Position numbers and translations under genes: made by a program | Notes under the pieces: generated by a model | What the model was told of the DNA's origin: nothing | Seen by the model: only the letters and a program-made list of their open reading frames with translations | Database searches by the model: none | From: Enterococcus silesiacus | GTDB lineage: Bacteria > Bacillota > Bacilli > Lactobacillales > Enterococcaceae | Reading direction: 5' to 3' | NCBI GenBank assembly: GCA_001465115.1 | Contig: CP013614.1 | Coordinates: forward strand, 682,001-746,000 | DNA length: 64,000 bases | Shown: positions 27,263-36,649 of the stretch, one piece after another | Layout: each line of letters opens with the position of its first letter | Numbering within the stretch: position 1 is the stretch's first letter

Positions 27263-28009
27263 ATGGCGATTAAGGATAAAGTAGTGATTATTACAGGAGC
27301 CTCATCAGGAATAGGAGAAGCAACAGCCATGCTATTAGCTGAAAAAGGAGCAAAATTAGTATTAGCAGCACGCAGAGAGGAACAATTGCAAGCGATTGTT
27401 GAAAAAATTAAAGGGAATTCTGGCGAGGCAGTTTATTTAGTAACCGATGTAACCAAGCGAATGGATAATCAAAACTTGGTAGATTTTGCTATTGCAACAT
27501 ACGGAAGGGTAGACGTTATCTTTTTAAATGCTGGTATTATGCCCAATTCGCCATTATCTGCACTCAAAGAAGATGAGTGGGACCAAATGATTGATATCAA
27601 TATCAAAGGAGTACTGAATGGTCTGGCAGCCATCTTACCCTACTTTATTGAGCAAAAATCCGGACATGTTCTGACAACATCATCCGTAGCTGGACTCAAA
27701 GCTTACCCAGGAGGTGCTGTTTATGGGGCAACGAAATGGGCGATTCGTGATTTGATGGAAGTCTTACGAATGGAATCAGCGCAAGAAGGAACTAATATCC
27801 GTACCGCAACAATTTATCCGGCTGCAATTAATACAGAGTTACTTGATACAATTACAGATTCAAAAACTGCTGATGGGATGACTAGTTTGTATGATAAATA
27901 TGGTATTGCGCCAGAGCGTGTAGCGAGTATTGTTGCGTATGCAATCAATCAGCCGGAAGATGTGAATATCAATGAATTTACTGTAGGGCCAACTAGTCAG
28001 CCATGGTAA
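27263..28009 (+). CDS. Short-chain dehydrogenase/reductase (SDR)
   Basis: This 248-residue classical SDR has the cofactor motif TGASSGIGEA (residues 10-19), NAG in the fourth strand (FLNAGIMP), the catalytic Ser in TTSSVAG, and YGATK (YxxxK). It reduces or oxidises a carbonyl with NAD(P)H; the arginines in AARREEQ after strand 2 hint at NADP. The substrate is unknown. It starts after GGAGAGAG, 22 nt behind the lipoprotein gene. Confidence 0.9.
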   Translation: MAIKDKVVIITGASSGIGEATAMLLAEKGAKLVLAARREEQLQAIVEKIKGNSGEAVYLVTDVTKRMDNQNLVDFAIATYGRVDVIFLNAGIMPNSPLSALKEDEWDQMIDINIKGVLNGLAAILPYFIEQKSGHVLTTSSVAGLKAYPGGAVYGATKWAIRDLMEVLRMESAQEGTNIRTATIYPAAINTELLDTITDSKTADGMTSLYDKYGIAPERVASIVAYAINQPEDVNINEFTVGPTSQPW

Positions 28010-28055
28010 TGTGAACTTGTTCTAGTAAAAAAATAGTTAGATTAAAATTTAAACC

Positions 28056-28086
28056 TTGTGTTAAAGTACACTTTAAGTTGTATAAT
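28056..28086 (+). promoter_or_regulatory. MerR-type promoter of the aldo/keto reductase gene
   Basis: TTGTGT (28056-28061) and TATAAT (28081-28086) are separated by 19 bp, the overlong spacer typical of MerR-activated promoters. The spacer carries the palindrome TTAAAGTACACTTTAA (28061-28076). The same palindrome and geometry occur at 30520-30550 in front of the minus-strand operon beside the MerR gene. Confidence 0.85.
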
Positions 28087-28125
28087 AAATGTTAGAACAA
28101 GTACAAGACTGAGAGGATGATAAAA

Positions 28126-29106
28126 ATGGAGTATGCAAAATTAGGCAATACTGGACTAGATGTTTCAAGGATTTGTTTAGGTGCAATGAGCTTTGGAGAC
28201 CCTAAAAATTGGATTCATAAATGGGTACTTGAAGAAGAAGAGAGCCGACCGCTAATCAAAAGAGCCCTAGAACTAGGTATAAACTTTTTTGATACTGCTA
28301 ATGTTTATTCTTTAGGTAGAAGTGAAGAAATTTTAGGCAAAGCGTTGAAGGACTACGCAAACCGAGATGAAATTGTACTAGCGACAAAAGTTCACCAAAA
28401 AATGTTTGATGGCCCAAATGGACAAGGATTATCAAGAAAAGCCATCATGTCTCAAATTGATCAGAGTTTGAAACGTTTGCAAACAGATTATGTTGATTTA
28501 TATATCATTCACCGTTGGGATCCCTATACACCGATTGAAGAAACTATGGAAGCATTAAATGACGTTGTTAAAGCTGGTAAAGCAAGATATATTGGTGCTT
28601 CTGCAATGTATGCTTATCAATTTCAGCAAGCAAACAATATAGCAGAAAAAAATGGTTGGACGAAATTTGTTTCTATGCAAAACCACTTAAATTTGATTTA
28701 TCGTGAAGAAGAACGTGAAATGATTCCCTATTGTCAGTCTGAGAAAATTGCACTTACACCGTATAGTCCAATGGCATCAGGACGATTAATTCGAAATGTT
28801 ACAGAAGCAACCAAACGAAGCACCACAGATGTTGCACAAAAAGCTAAATATGATGAAACAGCTGCTAAAGATCAGATAATTATAGATCGCGTTGCTGAAT
28901 TGGCTGCCAAATATGAGACGAATAAAGTGAATATTGCCTTAGGATGGTTACTACAAAAAAATCCAGTAGTTGCACCTGTTATTGGCGCAACGAAAATGAA
29001 TCATATTGAAACAGCAGTAGGCGCTGTAGATTTCAAATTAAGCCAAGCAGATGTTCTTTATTTAGAAGAACCTTATATTCCGCATAAAGTAGTAGGACAC
29101 GTTTAA
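28126..29106 (+). CDS. Aldo/keto reductase
   Basis: This 326-residue TIM-barrel oxidoreductase has FFDTANVYSLGRSEEILG (catalytic Asp and Tyr), the Lys in LATKVHQK and the His in YIIHRWDP, completing the AKR tetrad. The NADPH-binding end is at VIGATKMNHIE. It resembles the YajO/PdxI-like group. The start was set at ATG 28126 behind GAGAGG. It is transcribed from a MerR-type promoter, which suggests induction by a reactive aldehyde or similar stress signal. Confidence 0.9.
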   Translation: MEYAKLGNTGLDVSRICLGAMSFGDPKNWIHKWVLEEEESRPLIKRALELGINFFDTANVYSLGRSEEILGKALKDYANRDEIVLATKVHQKMFDGPNGQGLSRKAIMSQIDQSLKRLQTDYVDLYIIHRWDPYTPIEETMEALNDVVKAGKARYIGASAMYAYQFQQANNIAEKNGWTKFVSMQNHLNLIYREEEREMIPYCQSEKIALTPYSPMASGRLIRNVTEATKRSTTDVAQKAKYDETAAKDQIIIDRVAELAAKYETNKVNIALGWLLQKNPVVAPVIGATKMNHIETAVGAVDFKLSQADVLYLEEPYIPHKVVGHV

Positions 29107-29345
29107 AAAAATAAGGCCGAGACAAAAGCGTTTAGCTCCGAGAAATAAGAGGGAATTCACGAAAATTGCTTTTCAAATTTTTGTGAATTTCAGCTTATTT
29201 CCGAAGCCTTCAAATCTTAGTGCTTTAGCACTTAGAATTTGATGTGATCGAAGTATAACGTAGTAGCTGCTTTTTTCTCGCCGTTTATTCGGATTTAGAG
29301 CGCGAAACAAAACTTTTTTTTAGTTTTGTCCCACGCTCATTTTTG
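29107..29345. repeat. Palindromic intergenic repeat element with terminator
   Basis: The 239-bp gap between convergent genes is mostly inverted repeats. One is a long cruciform centred near 29170 (GAATTCAC and AAAATT arms with AATTTT and GTGAATT). Nested around it are AGAAATAAG (29141-29149) and CTTATTTCC. The other is a terminator with 17-base arms (29298-29314 with 29322-29338). Segment 29122-29154 resembles 2214-2246, and the terminator resembles 60910-60949. This suggests a dispersed, non-coding repeat family. Confidence 0.6.
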
Positions 29346-30146
29346 TTATTTTCCTAAAATAAAACGATCTCCAGCAGCCATTATCTGGATTCTTTCAGGA
29401 TTGGTTACTCTATGAATCAGATCAGCTGGATTTCCATTGAAAACATTCATATGAGGAGCATCAACTGTTCCCCAATGAGACAAAAGTAAAGCAGTATTTG
29501 GATAAGTGTTAGCAAGTTTAATTGCATTATCTAAGCCAATATGCCATTCATTATCAGAAAAATCAAAGAGAATTGCATCGGGTTCAGGCATTTCTAAATG
29601 GGATGGTAATAACTTGGAGTCGCCAGGAATCCATAAGGTTCCATCTGGTGTTTCAATCCAAAATCCACAAAAGTCCTCTAATTTAAAGACACGATTGTAT
29701 TTTTTACTTTCATTTTGCCATAAATGATCAGCAGGTGTTAACGTTATTTTTAATGGACCTTCGTTAAAAGAAGCGTGTATTTCATGACCAAATGCTTCAA
29801 ACATCATTTGTTCTTTAACTAATCCAGCTACATATTCAGGTGCATGGAGAGCATTTGTCAGCGGTAGCAATTTTGTTAAGGTTGCTATACTAAAATGATC
29901 ATTGTCAGCATGGGTGATAAGAATACTATCCAGATGTAGTACTTGATCCGTTTTGATTGGCATTTCAATTAACAAAGGCAAATCAAATCCTTCTAAAACT
30001 GGATCAACCATCATGCAATAGCCTCTGCTATTTAAAAATATACCTGAATTTCCTAGCCAGCGGATTTCAGTATGATGACTTTCTTGAAAGGCTTCTGCGC
30101 CAAAGGAAATGGTTTTTGGTGGTGTTGCTTGTGGTAGTTCGTTCAT
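29346..30146 (-). CDS. MBL-fold metallo-hydrolase (UlaG/YfnK-like)
   Basis: This 266-residue protein has the metal motif THADNDHF (HxHxDH variant: His-Ala-Asp-Asn-Asp-His) plus downstream metal ligands in PADHLW, WIPGDSK and LLSHWGTVD. The start was set at ATG 30146 with AGAAGGAG upstream; the longer frame runs back into the neighbouring gene. The N-terminal IRWLGNSGIFL strand is typical of the UlaG-like group, which acts on phosphodiester, lactone or amide substrates. It is cotranscribed with the decarboxylase-like gene (22-nt gap) from a MerR-type promoter. Confidence 0.85.
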   Translation of the reverse strand: MNELPQATPPKTISFGAEAFQESHHTEIRWLGNSGIFLNSRGYCMMVDPVLEGFDLPLLIEMPIKTDQVLHLDSILITHADNDHFSIATLTKLLPLTNALHAPEYVAGLVKEQMMFEAFGHEIHASFNEGPLKITLTPADHLWQNESKKYNRVFKLEDFCGFWIETPDGTLWIPGDSKLLPSHLEMPEPDAILFDFSDNEWHIGLDNAIKLANTYPNTALLLSHWGTVDAPHMNVFNGNPADLIHRVTNPERIQIMAAGDRFILGK

Positions 30147-30168
30147 TATTTTCTCCTTCTCAAGAACA

Positions 30169-30486
30169 TTATTTTTTATAAACATCTTTAGCAATTGTAA
30201 AAGCTGACCAAGCTTTAGGCCATCCAATATAAAAGGCAAGATGAGTAATGATTTCTGCCATTTCTTCTTGAGTAATCCCATTTTCTTTTGCTTTTCCCAT
30301 ATGAAAGACTAACTGTTCAAAATTACCACCAAAAATTAAAGCTGTAATTGTAACAATTGAGCGATCACGTGGATTCAATTCCTCTTCTCTTGACCAAACT
30401 TGACCAAATAAAACATCATCATTTAGTTCAGCAAATTTTGGTGCAAATTCACCAAGTTGGTCACGTCCTGCTGTAATTTTTGTCAT
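30169..30486 (-). CDS. Carboxymuconolactone decarboxylase family protein
   Basis: This 105-residue all-helical CMD-domain protein (DRSIVTITALIFGGNFEQL then HMGKAKENGITQEEMAEIIT and HLAFYIGWPKAWSAF) belongs to the gamma-carboxymuconolactone decarboxylase-like group. It has no CxxC, so it is not AhpD-like in redox chemistry. The start was corrected to ATG 30486 behind AGGAGG. It is first in a two-gene operon with an MBL hydrolase, under the same MerR-type promoter as the aldo/keto reductase. A role in aldehyde or quinone stress is inferred. Confidence 0.87.
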   Translation of the reverse strand: MTKITAGRDQLGEFAPKFAELNDDVLFGQVWSREEELNPRDRSIVTITALIFGGNFEQLVFHMGKAKENGITQEEMAEIITHLAFYIGWPKAWSAFTIAKDVYKK

Positions 30487-30519
30487 AATTGATAACCTCC
30501 TAATTTTACATCTGTTTAA

Positions 30520-30550
30520 AGTATACACCTTAAAGTGTACTTTAAATCAA
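30520..30550 (-). promoter_or_regulatory. MerR-type promoter of the CMD/MBL operon
   Basis: On the minus strand TTGATT (30550-30545) and TATACT (30525-30520) are 19 bp apart, and the spacer holds TAAAGTACACTTTAA, matching the aldo/keto reductase promoter at 28056-28086. The MerR gene starts 57 bp away in the opposite direction. Confidence 0.85.
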
Positions 30551-30606
30551 GTGGAAATACTGGTAAGATAGAATGAACAAATACTTAAATAACAGAAGAG
30601 GAATTA

Positions 30607-30960
30607 ATGATTATGAATATTTCAGAAGTTGCAGCAAAATATGATATGACACCTGCTACGATACGCTACTATGAAAGTCAAGGGTTAATACCTACTATTA
30701 CTCGTAACCAATCAGGAACTAGAGATTTTCAAGAAGAGGATTTAAATTGGGTTGAATTCATTAAATGTATGAGAGATTCAGGATTGTCTATTCATTCTCT
30801 TTCAAAATATTCAGAGTTATATCAAATTGGTGATCAAACACTAATGGAAAGAAAAGAAATTTTGGTGGATGAATATCAAAAACTTTTAAAGAAACAGGCA
30901 TTAATTAATGGAACTGTTGCTAAATTAGAAAAAAAATCGCGAATTATGATGTTAAAATAA
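30607..30960 (+). CDS. MerR family transcriptional regulator
   Basis: This 117-residue protein has a MerR winged helix (NISEVAAKYDMTPATIRYYE, then a QGLIPTITRNQSGTRDFQEE wing), a long helix and a short C-terminal effector region without conserved metal-binding cysteines. It is of the AdhR/NmlR-like type that responds to aldehydes or electrophiles. Two promoters within 2.5 kb share its expected operator and 19-bp spacing, so its regulon very likely contains the CMD/MBL pair and the aldo/keto reductase. The start is ATG 30607 or 30613. Confidence 0.88.
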   Translation: MIMNISEVAAKYDMTPATIRYYESQGLIPTITRNQSGTRDFQEEDLNWVEFIKCMRDSGLSIHSLSKYSELYQIGDQTLMERKEILVDEYQKLLKKQALINGTVAKLEKKSRIMMLK

Positions 30961-31026
30961 AAAAATATGAGGAAGAAATAATTACAGAAAAAGAACTAGG
31001 CTAGTTTAAACTGGAGGGAAATGAAA

Positions 31027-31920
31027 ATGTATCTTTTTCAAAGAATTGAAGAAGCAGTCTTTAAGCAAAATGATGCCCGACGAATGATTGGTGAATTTAT
31101 TCTTGAAAATCGTGACCAACTAAAATCTTACTCGATGGAAGAGATTGCCAAGAAAACCTTTACGTCTAAGCCAACCTTAGTTCGATTTGCGAAATATTTT
31201 GGCTATTCTGGTTGGAAAGAATTTATGTATGCTTTTACTCATGAAGTGGCTTATCATGACGATAATGCTTACGTAGATGTTGATCCTAACTTTCCATTTT
31301 TAGCTCAACACGATACGTTAGAAATCATCGGAAGTATTGCGACTTTAAAAATTCAGAGTATCAAAGATACTGTTTCTTTGATTTCGACAGAGGATCTTAA
31401 TAAAGCAGCAGCACTTATTTACCATGCTAATAGTGTTGTGATTTATGGGACGAGTCCAAATTATTATTACGGTGAACTCATCAAAAGAAATTTGTTATCG
31501 ATTCAAAAGAAAGCAATCATGGCTAATTCTGGTGAAAGTGGTATCATCACACAAACATTGAATAATAAAGATTGTGCAATTATGATTTCTTATTCAGGGA
31601 GTAGCTTTGACGACAATCCAACCAGTAATGTAAAATCATTAATGAAAAATTCTGTACCAATTATTAGTATTACAAGTGGCGGCGAAAACTATTTAAGGGA
31701 TTATTCAGATGTGGTACTTAATATTTCTAGTAAAGAAAAATTATATTCCAAGATAGCCAATTTTGCGACACAGGAATCCATTCTATTTATTCTCGATACT
31801 CTATTTGCAAAAATATTTTCACTTGATTATGAAGTCAATAAAAAGAACAAAATTTCAAATTCAAAGTTATTAGAGTCTAAAAGACAAGCTACCTTTAAAG
31901 AGTTATCTGAAAAATTTTAG
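31027..31920 (+). CDS. RpiR family regulator of the second beta-glucoside operon
   Basis: This 297-residue protein has an HTH_6 domain (about 1-75; SMEEIAKKTFTSKPTLVRFA) and a SIS phosphosugar-binding domain (about 110-260; SVVIYGTSPNYYYGELIKRN, MISYSGSSFDD). The start was set at ATG 31027, eight bases behind GGAGGG. It lies 250 bp upstream of a PTS EIIBCA and phospho-beta-glucosidase pair. The gap contains a cre site and inverted GTTTC/GAAAC motifs. It probably senses the phosphorylated glucoside. It replaces the antitermination control used at the other beta-glucoside locus. Confidence 0.87.
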   Translation: MYLFQRIEEAVFKQNDARRMIGEFILENRDQLKSYSMEEIAKKTFTSKPTLVRFAKYFGYSGWKEFMYAFTHEVAYHDDNAYVDVDPNFPFLAQHDTLEIIGSIATLKIQSIKDTVSLISTEDLNKAAALIYHANSVVIYGTSPNYYYGELIKRNLLSIQKKAIMANSGESGIITQTLNNKDCAIMISYSGSSFDDNPTSNVKSLMKNSVPIISITSGGENYLRDYSDVVLNISSKEKLYSKIANFATQESILFILDTLFAKIFSLDYEVNKKNKISNSKLLESKRQATFKELSEKF

Positions 31921-32006
31921 GAATTTAAAGCATTTAGAAGAGTAAATTCTTCTGAATGCTCTTTTTTCTGTAAATTACATGCTTAAATAGGCAAAATCAT
32001 AAAATG

Positions 32007-32085
32007 AATTTCATTAACAGCGGCTTGTTTTTGTTTTTTTCGGAATATGTTTCGAGATGTTTTGAAACTATTGGTAACGCTATCA
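32007..32085 (+). promoter_or_regulatory. cre site and inverted repeats upstream of the second bgl operon
   Basis: TGGTAACGCTATCA (32072-32085) fits the CcpA cre pattern TGNNANCGNTNNCA exactly. Just upstream, GTTTC and GAAAC (32049-32067) form an inverted pair. ATGAATTTCAT (about 32004-32014) is another small palindrome. These are candidate operators for the RpiR regulator encoded at 31027-31920. Confidence 0.7.
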
Positions 32086-32170
32086 ATAAGTGGTAAAGTT
32101 CGATTAGAAACAAGAGTTGAATAACCGGTTCATTCAAAATAGGATCTTGTTATATTGAAGGGAGAAATCC

Positions 32171-34018
32171 ATGAGTAAAAAGTATGAAAAGTTGGCTCAA
32201 GACATTGTTGAGAAGTTAGGTGGAAAAGAAAATATAACAGATGCCTATCATTGTCAAACACGTCTTCGTTTTAAATTAGTAGATGAGCAAAAAGTAGATA
32301 AGGAAGGCCTTGGTGAGCTAGAGGGAATAGCGACTTACTTGGTAAATGCAGGTGTTCATCAGGTTGTTATAGGGACACATGTGAAAGATGTCTTTGAGGA
32401 AATTGATAAAAAAGTTGATGTGACTGCAAAAAATGAGCCACCAACAGAGAAAAAAAGCATATTTAATGTCATTATTGAATTTGTAACTGGTACATTCCAG
32501 CCAATTATTCCTGCCTTATCTGGAGCTGGAATGGTGAAGGCTGTTCTAGCCTTGTTAGTTGTTTTTAAGGTTGTTTCTGTTGAATCACAAACGTATTATT
32601 TATTGAACTTATTTGCAGATGGTGTATTTTTCTTCCTACCGATGATGTTAGCCTTTACAGTTGCTCAAAAGTTGAGATGTAATCCTATCTTGGCAGCATC
32701 TGTTGCAGCAATGATGATGCATCCAAATTGGGGTGCATTAGTTACAGCTGGGGAGCCAGTTAAATTTTTTGATATTATTCCTTTTAACTTAGCTACTTAT
32801 ACTGGATCTGTTATTCCGATTCTTTTAATTATTTTGGTTCAATCTTATGTGGAGAAATTCCTCAATCGTGTGATACCAAAATCAGTTGAATTGGTTTTTG
32901 TACCAATGTTGACTTTCCTAATTATGGGAACTTTGGCGTTTTCAGTATTAGGTCCGATTGGTAGTATTATTGGTGGTTATCTGGCAGCATTCTTTACATT
33001 TTTAAGTGTGAACGCAAGTTGGGTACCAGCTGTTTTAATCGGTGGTTTTTTACCAATTATGGTGATGTTTGGCCTGCATAATGGTGTGGCTCCTTTAGGT
33101 GTGATGCAAATGGCAGAACTTGGTTATGATAGTATTTTTGGTCCTGGTTGTGTTTGTTCAAATATCGCTCAAGCCACTGCTTCTGCAGTAGTTGCGTTCA
33201 GAACAAAAGATAAAAAATTGAAGCAACTAGCAGTATCGGGTTCAATTACTGCATACATGGGGATTACTGAACCAACATTATATGGTGTGAATTTACCTAA
33301 AAAATATCCGTTGATTGCTGCTATGATTGGTGGTGGAGCTGGTGGTTTATATGCTGGATTAACGAATACACACCGCTTTGCAACTGGATCATCAGGTTTG
33401 CCTGCAATTTTACTTTATATTGGTGATAATTCGATGGCTTTTTTCTGGAATATTGTGATTGCTTTGATCATTTCAGCAGTCGTATCAGCCGTATTAACCT
33501 ATATTTTAAGTTTTAAATTTGAAAAAGAAGTGGAAATCCCATCAGTTAAAGAAGTTATTTTAGAAGATACAACAGTAACTAATCCTATTAAAGGGAATGT
33601 TATTCCTTTGAGTGAAGTACAAGATGGTGCTTTTGCATCAGGGGCTCTTGGTAAAGGATTTGCTATTGAGCCAATAGAAGGAAAAGTGATTGCACCATTT
33701 AATGGAAAAATTGAAGCTATTTTTCCAACAAAACATGCGATTGGACTTGTGTCGGATACAGGAATAGAACTGTTAATTCATGTAGGTTTAAATACTGTAG
33801 AGTTAAAAGGTCAATATTTTGATACCTTAGTAGAGTCGGGGCAAACAGTAAAAAAAGGACAGGTAATCCTAAACTTTGATTTGGAAAAAATAAGAGAAGC
33901 TGGCTATGAAATGCAAGTGCCAGTTGTGATAACCAATACCCCTCAATATTCTTCAATTGAACTAACAACTAAAGGACAATTAGCAAATAACGAAGAAGTA
34001 TTAATCGTTAAAGTGTAA
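32171..34018 (+). CDS. Beta-glucoside PTS EIIBCA permease, second copy
   Basis: This 615-residue permease has the same three-domain order as the 9469-11352 gene: EIIB with Cys28 in YHCQTRLRF, EIIC (about 105-450; GITEPTLYG loop), and EIIA at the C-terminus (active His in ELLIHVGLN). The two are clearly paralogous but diverged along their whole length. It starts with ATG behind GAAGGGAG. It should import a beta-glucoside as the 6-phosphate. It forms an operon with the downstream phospho-beta-glucosidase (76-nt gap). Confidence 0.92.
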   Translation: MSKKYEKLAQDIVEKLGGKENITDAYHCQTRLRFKLVDEQKVDKEGLGELEGIATYLVNAGVHQVVIGTHVKDVFEEIDKKVDVTAKNEPPTEKKSIFNVIIEFVTGTFQPIIPALSGAGMVKAVLALLVVFKVVSVESQTYYLLNLFADGVFFFLPMMLAFTVAQKLRCNPILAASVAAMMMHPNWGALVTAGEPVKFFDIIPFNLATYTGSVIPILLIILVQSYVEKFLNRVIPKSVELVFVPMLTFLIMGTLAFSVLGPIGSIIGGYLAAFFTFLSVNASWVPAVLIGGFLPIMVMFGLHNGVAPLGVMQMAELGYDSIFGPGCVCSNIAQATASAVVAFRTKDKKLKQLAVSGSITAYMGITEPTLYGVNLPKKYPLIAAMIGGGAGGLYAGLTNTHRFATGSSGLPAILLYIGDNSMAFFWNIVIALIISAVVSAVLTYILSFKFEKEVEIPSVKEVILEDTTVTNPIKGNVIPLSEVQDGAFASGALGKGFAIEPIEGKVIAPFNGKIEAIFPTKHAIGLVSDTGIELLIHVGLNTVELKGQYFDTLVESGQTVKKGQVILNFDLEKIREAGYEMQVPVVITNTPQYSSIELTTKGQLANNEEVLIVKV

Positions 34019-34091
34019 AGATAATAGAATGACCATCTAAATGGATAATAATTAAGATTGATAGTTTTGAAAAAAAGAATAGGAGCTGTAG

Positions 34092-35546
<1,455 letters not shown>

Positions 35547-35730
35547 GTGTTAGGTTTATAAGATAATAAAAAAAGTAATTTAGAATAGATACAAATGTTA
35601 GTTATTTACCATGATTTATTTTCAAATAGGGTAAAATGCTAAACAAATTCAGTTTAATTTAAGGTAATGATGTATATAGAGATTTATAAACTCTATTTCG
35701 TTGTTCAAGTTCATTCCGCCTATGGAGGCA

Positions 35731-35789
35731 GACAGTATAAAAGATAATGTACAAACCTCTGTACATCAACTTTTATACTGTCAATTTTT
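35731..35789 (+). terminator. Hairpin/terminator related to the ssrA terminator
   Basis: GACAGTATAAAAG (35731-35743) pairs with CTTTTATACTGTC (35770-35782), with an inner ATGTAC/GTACAT stem and loop AAACCTCT, followed by AATTTTTTT. Twenty-three bases here are the exact reverse complement of the ssrA terminator core, and the flank TATGGAGGCAGACAGTA resembles the flank of that copy. Confidence 0.8.
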
Positions 35790-36181
35790 TTAATGGAATG
35801 CTCATTTTTAGTTTAGCTATAATTATCAATAATGGGAACATTGAAGAAGTGGTGATATGGGTGACTACAAGTAACGTTGAACAAAGATGGAACCTTTAAT
35901 ACTTTTAAATACTATTTTGAACAGTATGGATTAGGGGAGTATGATAACTATCAAAGGATTTATATGAATATATTGCTATCTATTATTTGTATTGATTTTA
36001 TAGAATTCTACAGTATATTGGTGTTTAGGAGTAGGAGTAATGATTCTTCTTTTTTGTGTCATTACTAGTATAAAGTCTGACAGAAAATAAGTTTATAACA
36101 AAAATAATTCGAAAAAGATAACGTTACAGCTGAGTTTTACAACAAACGATTAAATTAAAAAAAATAGTAGTAGGTGAAAGA
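35790..36181. other. Intergenic stretch with a probable gene relic
   Basis: A frame from a TTG at 35877 to 36068 (63 codons, ending in a hydrophobic stretch) has no ribosome site. An upstream ATG frame stops after five codons. This looks like a degraded small gene. Nothing else convincing is seen. Confidence 0.3.
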
Positions 36182-36553
36182 ATGTCCGTATTATTATTTC
36201 CAATATTTCCGCTAGTGACTTTGTTCTTAGCTTTATTCTTCGGAATAAAAAAATTTCATTCAAGAGTATTTTGCTTGTTAACCGCGGGTATTTTTGTATG
36301 TATACAGTTAGCTGTTGGATTCAGATTTTCCGATACATCTATTGTGCAGACAACTATTTATATCCTAGTGATATTATTGTTATTAATTATACCCATAAAC
36401 TATTTTTGGAAATTTGATGAACGAAATGTCAAAGTAAAATCAATCGAAATAATAAGTTATGTTATATTGAATCTGGTATGGGTATTAATTGTTTTTAAAA
36501 CATTTGTACTTGGATTCTCCCTTTTTTTATCTATAGAAATGGGAATGTTCTAA
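36182..36553 (+). CDS. Small integral membrane protein, function unknown
   Basis: This 123-residue protein has four strongly hydrophobic segments (about 3-22, 28-46, 55-74, 87-115) and short polar loops (KFDERNVKVKS). It has GTAGGTGAAAG before the ATG at 36182. No family is recognised. It stands alone between the second bgl operon and the convergent large membrane protein, with no visible terminator of its own. Confidence 0.6.
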   Translation: MSVLLFPIFPLVTLFLALFFGIKKFHSRVFCLLTAGIFVCIQLAVGFRFSDTSIVQTTIYILVILLLLIIPINYFWKFDERNVKVKSIEIISYVILNLVWVLIVFKTFVLGFSLFLSIEMGMF

Positions 36554-36649
36554 TAAATTACATGGAAAAGTTCCAAACTACTTATGGGTTCTATATTTGA
36601 ATAAAAAGTGTTAAAATGATAGTTTTTTGTGGTCCACAATACTGCATTA

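Noticed and set aside
35877..36068. 63-codon frame starting at a TTG
   Set aside because: No ribosome site, and upstream frames are broken; treated as a probable relic, not a gene.
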